Part shown: piece by piece, positions 13,734 through 15,922 of the stretch | How positions within the stretch are numbered: the first letter of the stretch is position 1 | Layout of the letters: every line of letters begins with the position of its first letter | From: Clostridia bacterium | GTDB taxonomy: Bacteria > Bacillota > Clostridia > Oscillospirales > Acutalibacteraceae | NCBI GenBank assembly: GCA_017534365.1 | Contig: JAFWCS010000462.1 | Coordinates: 1-15,922, forward strand | Reading direction: 5' to 3' | DNA length: 15,922 nt | Made by a program: the position numbers and the translations under genes | Notes under the pieces: generated by a model | What the model was told of the DNA's origin: nothing | Databases searched by the model: none | The model's input: the letters and a program-made list of their open reading frames with translations, nothing else

Positions 13734-15080
13734 ATGAGCAATTATGTCAATCGCGTGATCGAAGCTGTTGCGAAGAAGCACGCCGGCGAGCCCGAGTTCG
13801 TCCAGACCGTGACCGAGGTCCTGACCTCCCTTGCGCCTGTGATCGACTCCCATCCGGAATATGAGGCGTCTGCGCTGCTCGAGCGCCTGGTGGAGCCTGA
13901 GCGTCAGGTCACCTTCCGCGTGACTTGGGTGGACGACGCCGGCAAGCCGCAGGTCAACACCGGCTACCGCGTGCAGTTCAGCAGCGCCATCGGCCCCTAC
14001 AAGGGCGGCCTGCGCTTCCATCCCTCCGTTTATATCGGCATCATGAAGTTCCTTGCGTTTGAGCAGATCTTCAAGAACAGCCTGACCGGCCTGCCCATCG
14101 GCGGCGGCAAGGGCGGCTCCGATTTTGATCCGCGCGGCAAGAGCGATGCGGAGATCATGCGGTTCTGCCAGGCATTCATGACTGAGCTTTATCGCCACAT
14201 CGGCCCCGACGTGGACGTGCCCGCCGGCGACATCGGCGTGGGCGGCCGCGAGATCGGCTATCTCTTCGGCCAGTATAAGCGCATCCGCGGCGCCTATGAA
14301 AACGGCGTGCTGACCGGCAAGGGCCTCGCCTACGGCGGCTCCCTGATCCGTCCGGAAGCGACCGGCTACGGCGCAACCTACTACGCGGTCGAGATGCTCA
14401 AGCATTTCGGCGACGACATCAAGGGCAAGACCTTTGCGCTCTCCGGCTTCGGCAACGTGGCCTGGGGCGCGGCGAAGAAGATCACGGAGCTCGGCGGCAA
14501 GGTGCTGACCATCTCCGGCCCGGACGGCTATATCTATGATCCCGATGGCGTAAGCACGGACGAAAAGATCAGCTTCATGCTTGAGATGCGCGCTTCCGGC
14601 CGCGACAAGGTGCAGGATTATGCCGACAAATTCGGCGTGGAGTTCCATGCGGGCGAGAAGCCCTGGGGCGTCAAGGTCGACGTCGCCATGCCGTGCGCGA
14701 CCCAGAACGAGATCAACATGGACGAGGCGAAGAAGATCGTCGCCAACGGCACCCCATATTATATCGAGGTCGCCAACATGCCCACCACCAACGAGGCGCT
14801 GGAATACCTGAAGGCAAACTGCAAGGCGGTCGCCCCCTCCAAGGCGGTCAACGCCGGCGGCGTCGCGGTTTCCGCGCTTGAAATGAGCCAGAACTCCATG
14901 CGTTACGGCTGGACGGCCGACGAAGTGGATGAGAAGCTCAAGGGCATCATGAAGAACATCCACGATTCCTCCGCCGCGCAGGCAAAGAAATACGGCCTCG
15001 GCTACGATCTGGTCGCCGGCGCGAACATCGCGGGCTTCGCCAAGGTTGCCGACGCCATGATGGCGCAGGGCCTGGTGTAA
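13734..15080 (+). CDS. gdhA: NADP-type glutamate dehydrogenase
   Basis: 448 residues, essentially the length of the hexameric E. coli-type NADP enzyme. It interconverts 2-oxoglutarate plus ammonium and glutamate, usually assimilating ammonium. Key blocks: GPYKGGLRFHPSV (88-99, Lys90 binding substrate), LPIGGGKGGSDFDPRGKSD (Lys126 catalytic), DVPAGDIGVGGREIG (Asp166) and the Rossmann motif GFGNVA (238-243). The frame is open back to 13653, but the ATG at 13734 has AAGGAGTGA 8-14 nt ahead and the family N-terminus MSNYVNRVIEAV. It has its own promoter region and terminator, so it is monocistronic. It stands where rpoB would be expected after rplL. NADP preference is inferred from family resemblance. 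Confidence 0.95.
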   Translation: MSNYVNRVIEAVAKKHAGEPEFVQTVTEVLTSLAPVIDSHPEYEASALLERLVEPERQVTFRVTWVDDAGKPQVNTGYRVQFSSAIGPYKGGLRFHPSVYIGIMKFLAFEQIFKNSLTGLPIGGGKGGSDFDPRGKSDAEIMRFCQAFMTELYRHIGPDVDVPAGDIGVGGREIGYLFGQYKRIRGAYENGVLTGKGLAYGGSLIRPEATGYGATYYAVEMLKHFGDDIKGKTFALSGFGNVAWGAAKKITELGGKVLTISGPDGYIYDPDGVSTDEKISFMLEMRASGRDKVQDYADKFGVEFHAGEKPWGVKVDVAMPCATQNEINMDEAKKIVANGTPYYIEVANMPTTNEALEYLKANCKAVAPSKAVNAGGVAVSALEMSQNSMRYGWTADEVDEKLKGIMKNIHDSSAAQAKKYGLGYDLVAGANIAGFAKVADAMMAQGLV

Positions 15081-15102
15081 TTCCATTTCAGATCATCAAA
15101 AG

Positions 15103-15138
15103 CGGAGCTGCAGACCGGACGTCTGCAGCTCCGTTTTT
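15103..15138 (+). terminator. Intrinsic terminator after gdhA
   Basis: A perfect 13-bp stem CGGAGCTGCAGAC (15103-15115) / GTCTGCAGCTCCG (15121-15133), loop CGGAC, followed by TTTTTCTT. It lies 22 nt after the gdhA stop and just before the next promoter. Confidence 0.95.
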
Positions 15139-15139
15139 C

Positions 15140-15168
15140 TTGACAGCCGGCCCGTTCGGGTGTAGAAT
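15140..15168 (+). promoter_or_regulatory. Promoter of the chagasin-type inhibitor gene
   Basis: Consensus TTGACA (15140-15145), 17 nt, TAGAAT (15163-15168). The -35 abuts the T run of the gdhA terminator. The predicted start, near 15175, falls at the ribosome binding site, giving a leader of under 20 nt. Confidence 0.8.
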
Positions 15169-15191
15169 ACAGATGAAAGGAAGTGATTGCC

Positions 15192-15617
15192 ATGCTTGCG
15201 ATCCTGCAAAAGATCCTTGCGTTTTTCACGTCGCTCCTGATGTTGCTCGGCATCTCTCTCCCCGGCGCGGGGCAGCTGAATGAAAAAGAGGGCTATCAGA
15301 TCAGCGGCAGCTCCGTGACGTTCCATTTCCTGGCCAATCCAACCACCGGTTATGACTGGACGATGACGCAGGAGGGCGACGCGGTCGCGCTTGAAGAGGC
15401 GCATTACACCGCGGATCCGGTCCCGCCCGGCACGGGCGGCGGCGGAGGAGTAAAGTATTTTACCTTTACAGCTACACAACCCGGCACCGCGACGCTCCGC
15501 TTCGTCTATGGCCGCAGCTGGGAAAACGACCCCGGCCGCATCATCACCGCCGTGATCGCCGTCAGCAAAGACGGCAAGCTCACTGTTTCTTCGCTTGCAG
15601 AACAAAACCTGAATTAA
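15192..15617 (+). CDS. Secreted chagasin-type (I42) cysteine protease inhibitor
   Basis: 141 residues. An N-terminal hydrophobic segment (residues 3-25) acts as signal peptide or anchor. The rest has the three loop motifs of the chagasin/ICP fold in the right order: NPTTGYDW (49-56), a Gly-rich loop GTGGGGG (80-86) before VKYFTFTA, and YGRSWEND (106-113), where the usual family motif is R-P-W/F. Such proteins block papain-family (C1) peptidases by inserting these loops in the active-site cleft. Ser109 in place of Pro is a mild deviation. The start is ATG 15192, because AAGGAAGTGATT (15177-15188) is an almost complete match to the anti-Shine-Dalgarno complement; a GTG at 15183 lies inside it. 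Target (self, host or competitor protease) unknown. Confidence 0.82.
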   Translation: MLAILQKILAFFTSLLMLLGISLPGAGQLNEKEGYQISGSSVTFHFLANPTTGYDWTMTQEGDAVALEEAHYTADPVPPGTGGGGGVKYFTFTATQPGTATLRFVYGRSWENDPGRIITAVIAVSKDGKLTVSSLAEQNLN

Positions 15618-15626
15618 ATCAACAAA

Positions 15627-15654
15627 CGCGGCGTGCCCGATCGGGCACGCCGCG
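15627..15654. terminator. Palindromic bidirectional terminator
   Basis: A perfect 28-bp palindrome: 12-bp GC-rich arms (15627-15638 and 15643-15654) around GATC. It lies between the convergent inhibitor gene (ends 15617) and minus-strand gene (ends 15668). T runs are weak on both sides (CTGTCTTT on plus, TTTGTTGATTT on minus), so it could serve both genes. Confidence 0.7.
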
Positions 15655-15667
15655 CTGTCTTTCCGGC

Positions 15668-15922
15668 TTATTTTATGGATTCATACACCGCTTGCAGGGC
15701 AGTCGCGTCGCCGCTGTCGGTGACGAGCACCTTCTGCAGATCGCCGTCCGTCCAGCTCAGACGCAGCGCCGTTCTGCCGCCGAGATCGACCGTTTCGAGC
15801 ACGGCGCCGCCGTCCAGCTGTTTGGTCACCTTGGCTTCGCCGTGCAGGCCGGAAAGATTGTCGATCCCCGCAGCCGCCTTCTGCGCGCGCAGCATATACT
15901 CTGCTTCCCCAACCAGGAAGTC
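15668..15922 (-). CDS. C-terminal part of a protein of unknown function
   Basis: Minus-strand frame ending in TAA at 15670-15668 and open to the right edge (84 codons visible, beginning DFLVGEAEY). An internal ATG at 15895 has no ribosome binding site, so the true start almost certainly lies outside the window. The visible part is polar with alternating beta-like segments (EAKVTKQLDGGAVLETVDLGG, RTALRLSWTDGDLQKVLVTD) and ends in a short helix ALQAVYESIK. I do not recognise a family. It converges on the inhibitor gene across a shared palindromic terminator. Confidence 0.7.
   Translation of the reverse strand, partial: DFLVGEAEYMLRAQKAAAGIDNLSGLHGEAKVTKQLDGGAVLETVDLGGRTALRLSWTDGDLQKVLVTDSGDATALQAVYESIK

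Noticed and set aside
1..15922. CRISPR arrays, insertion sequences, phage or integrase genes
   Set aside because: No regularly spaced direct repeats with unique spacers, no transposase or integrase motifs, and gene content is ordinary chromosomal.

Overview
The window looks like a chromosomal segment from a fairly GC-rich Gram-positive Firmicute, most plausibly a gut-type Clostridia of the Oscillospiraceae/Ruminococcaceae kind. The basis is strong GGAGG-type ribosome binding sites, sigma-A-like promoters (TTGAC[A/G]-17-TATGAT), intrinsic terminators, Gram-positive style lipoprotein and secreted proteins, a four-cysteine L33, and the Firmicute-style L10 leader. The assignment is inference from gene content and cannot be fixed to a species.

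Left block (1-1868, all minus strand): a secreted protein of unknown function (1254-1868) is followed, with an ATGA overlap, by a 39-residue signal-peptide-like ORF that resembles the beginning of that protein. Then, from its own promoter, comes a two-gene unit: methylthioadenosine/S-adenosylhomocysteine nucleosidase, coupled by ATGA overlap to an SGNH-type lipoprotein cut by the window edge. The divergent intergenic region (1869-2105) carries four TTAAG boxes at roughly whole-helical-turn spacing, a possible response-regulator operator.

Middle block (2106-9341, plus): rmuC, a cytoplasmic GH3 beta-glucosidase and a very large secreted protein with two complete calcineurin-like metallophosphatase domains. 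They are 16-17 nt apart and end at a strong hairpin, so they probably form one transcription unit.

Right-centre block (9457-13335, plus): the classical translation/transcription cluster rpmG-secE-nusG-rplK-rplA-rplJ-rplL. It is rich in cis-regulation: a promoter and structured leader before rpmG, an L1-type target motif before rplK and a second one before rplA, and a promoter plus L10-type attenuator leader before rplJ. The cluster stops at a strong terminator after rplL; rpoB, the usual next gene, is absent.

Right block (13336-15922): a long regulatory region with 13 TGCA tetramers and several stem-loops precedes an NADP-type glutamate dehydrogenase with its own terminator. Next is a promoter and a small secreted chagasin-type (I42) cysteine protease inhibitor, which converges on a partial minus-strand gene across a near-perfect palindromic terminator.

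No mobile element, CRISPR array, rRNA or tRNA was recognised. The most novel-looking items are the TGCA-rich gdhA control region, the 39-residue leader-like duplicate, the paired L1 motifs, the two-state rpmG leader, and the double metallophosphatase in an rmuC-GH3 unit.
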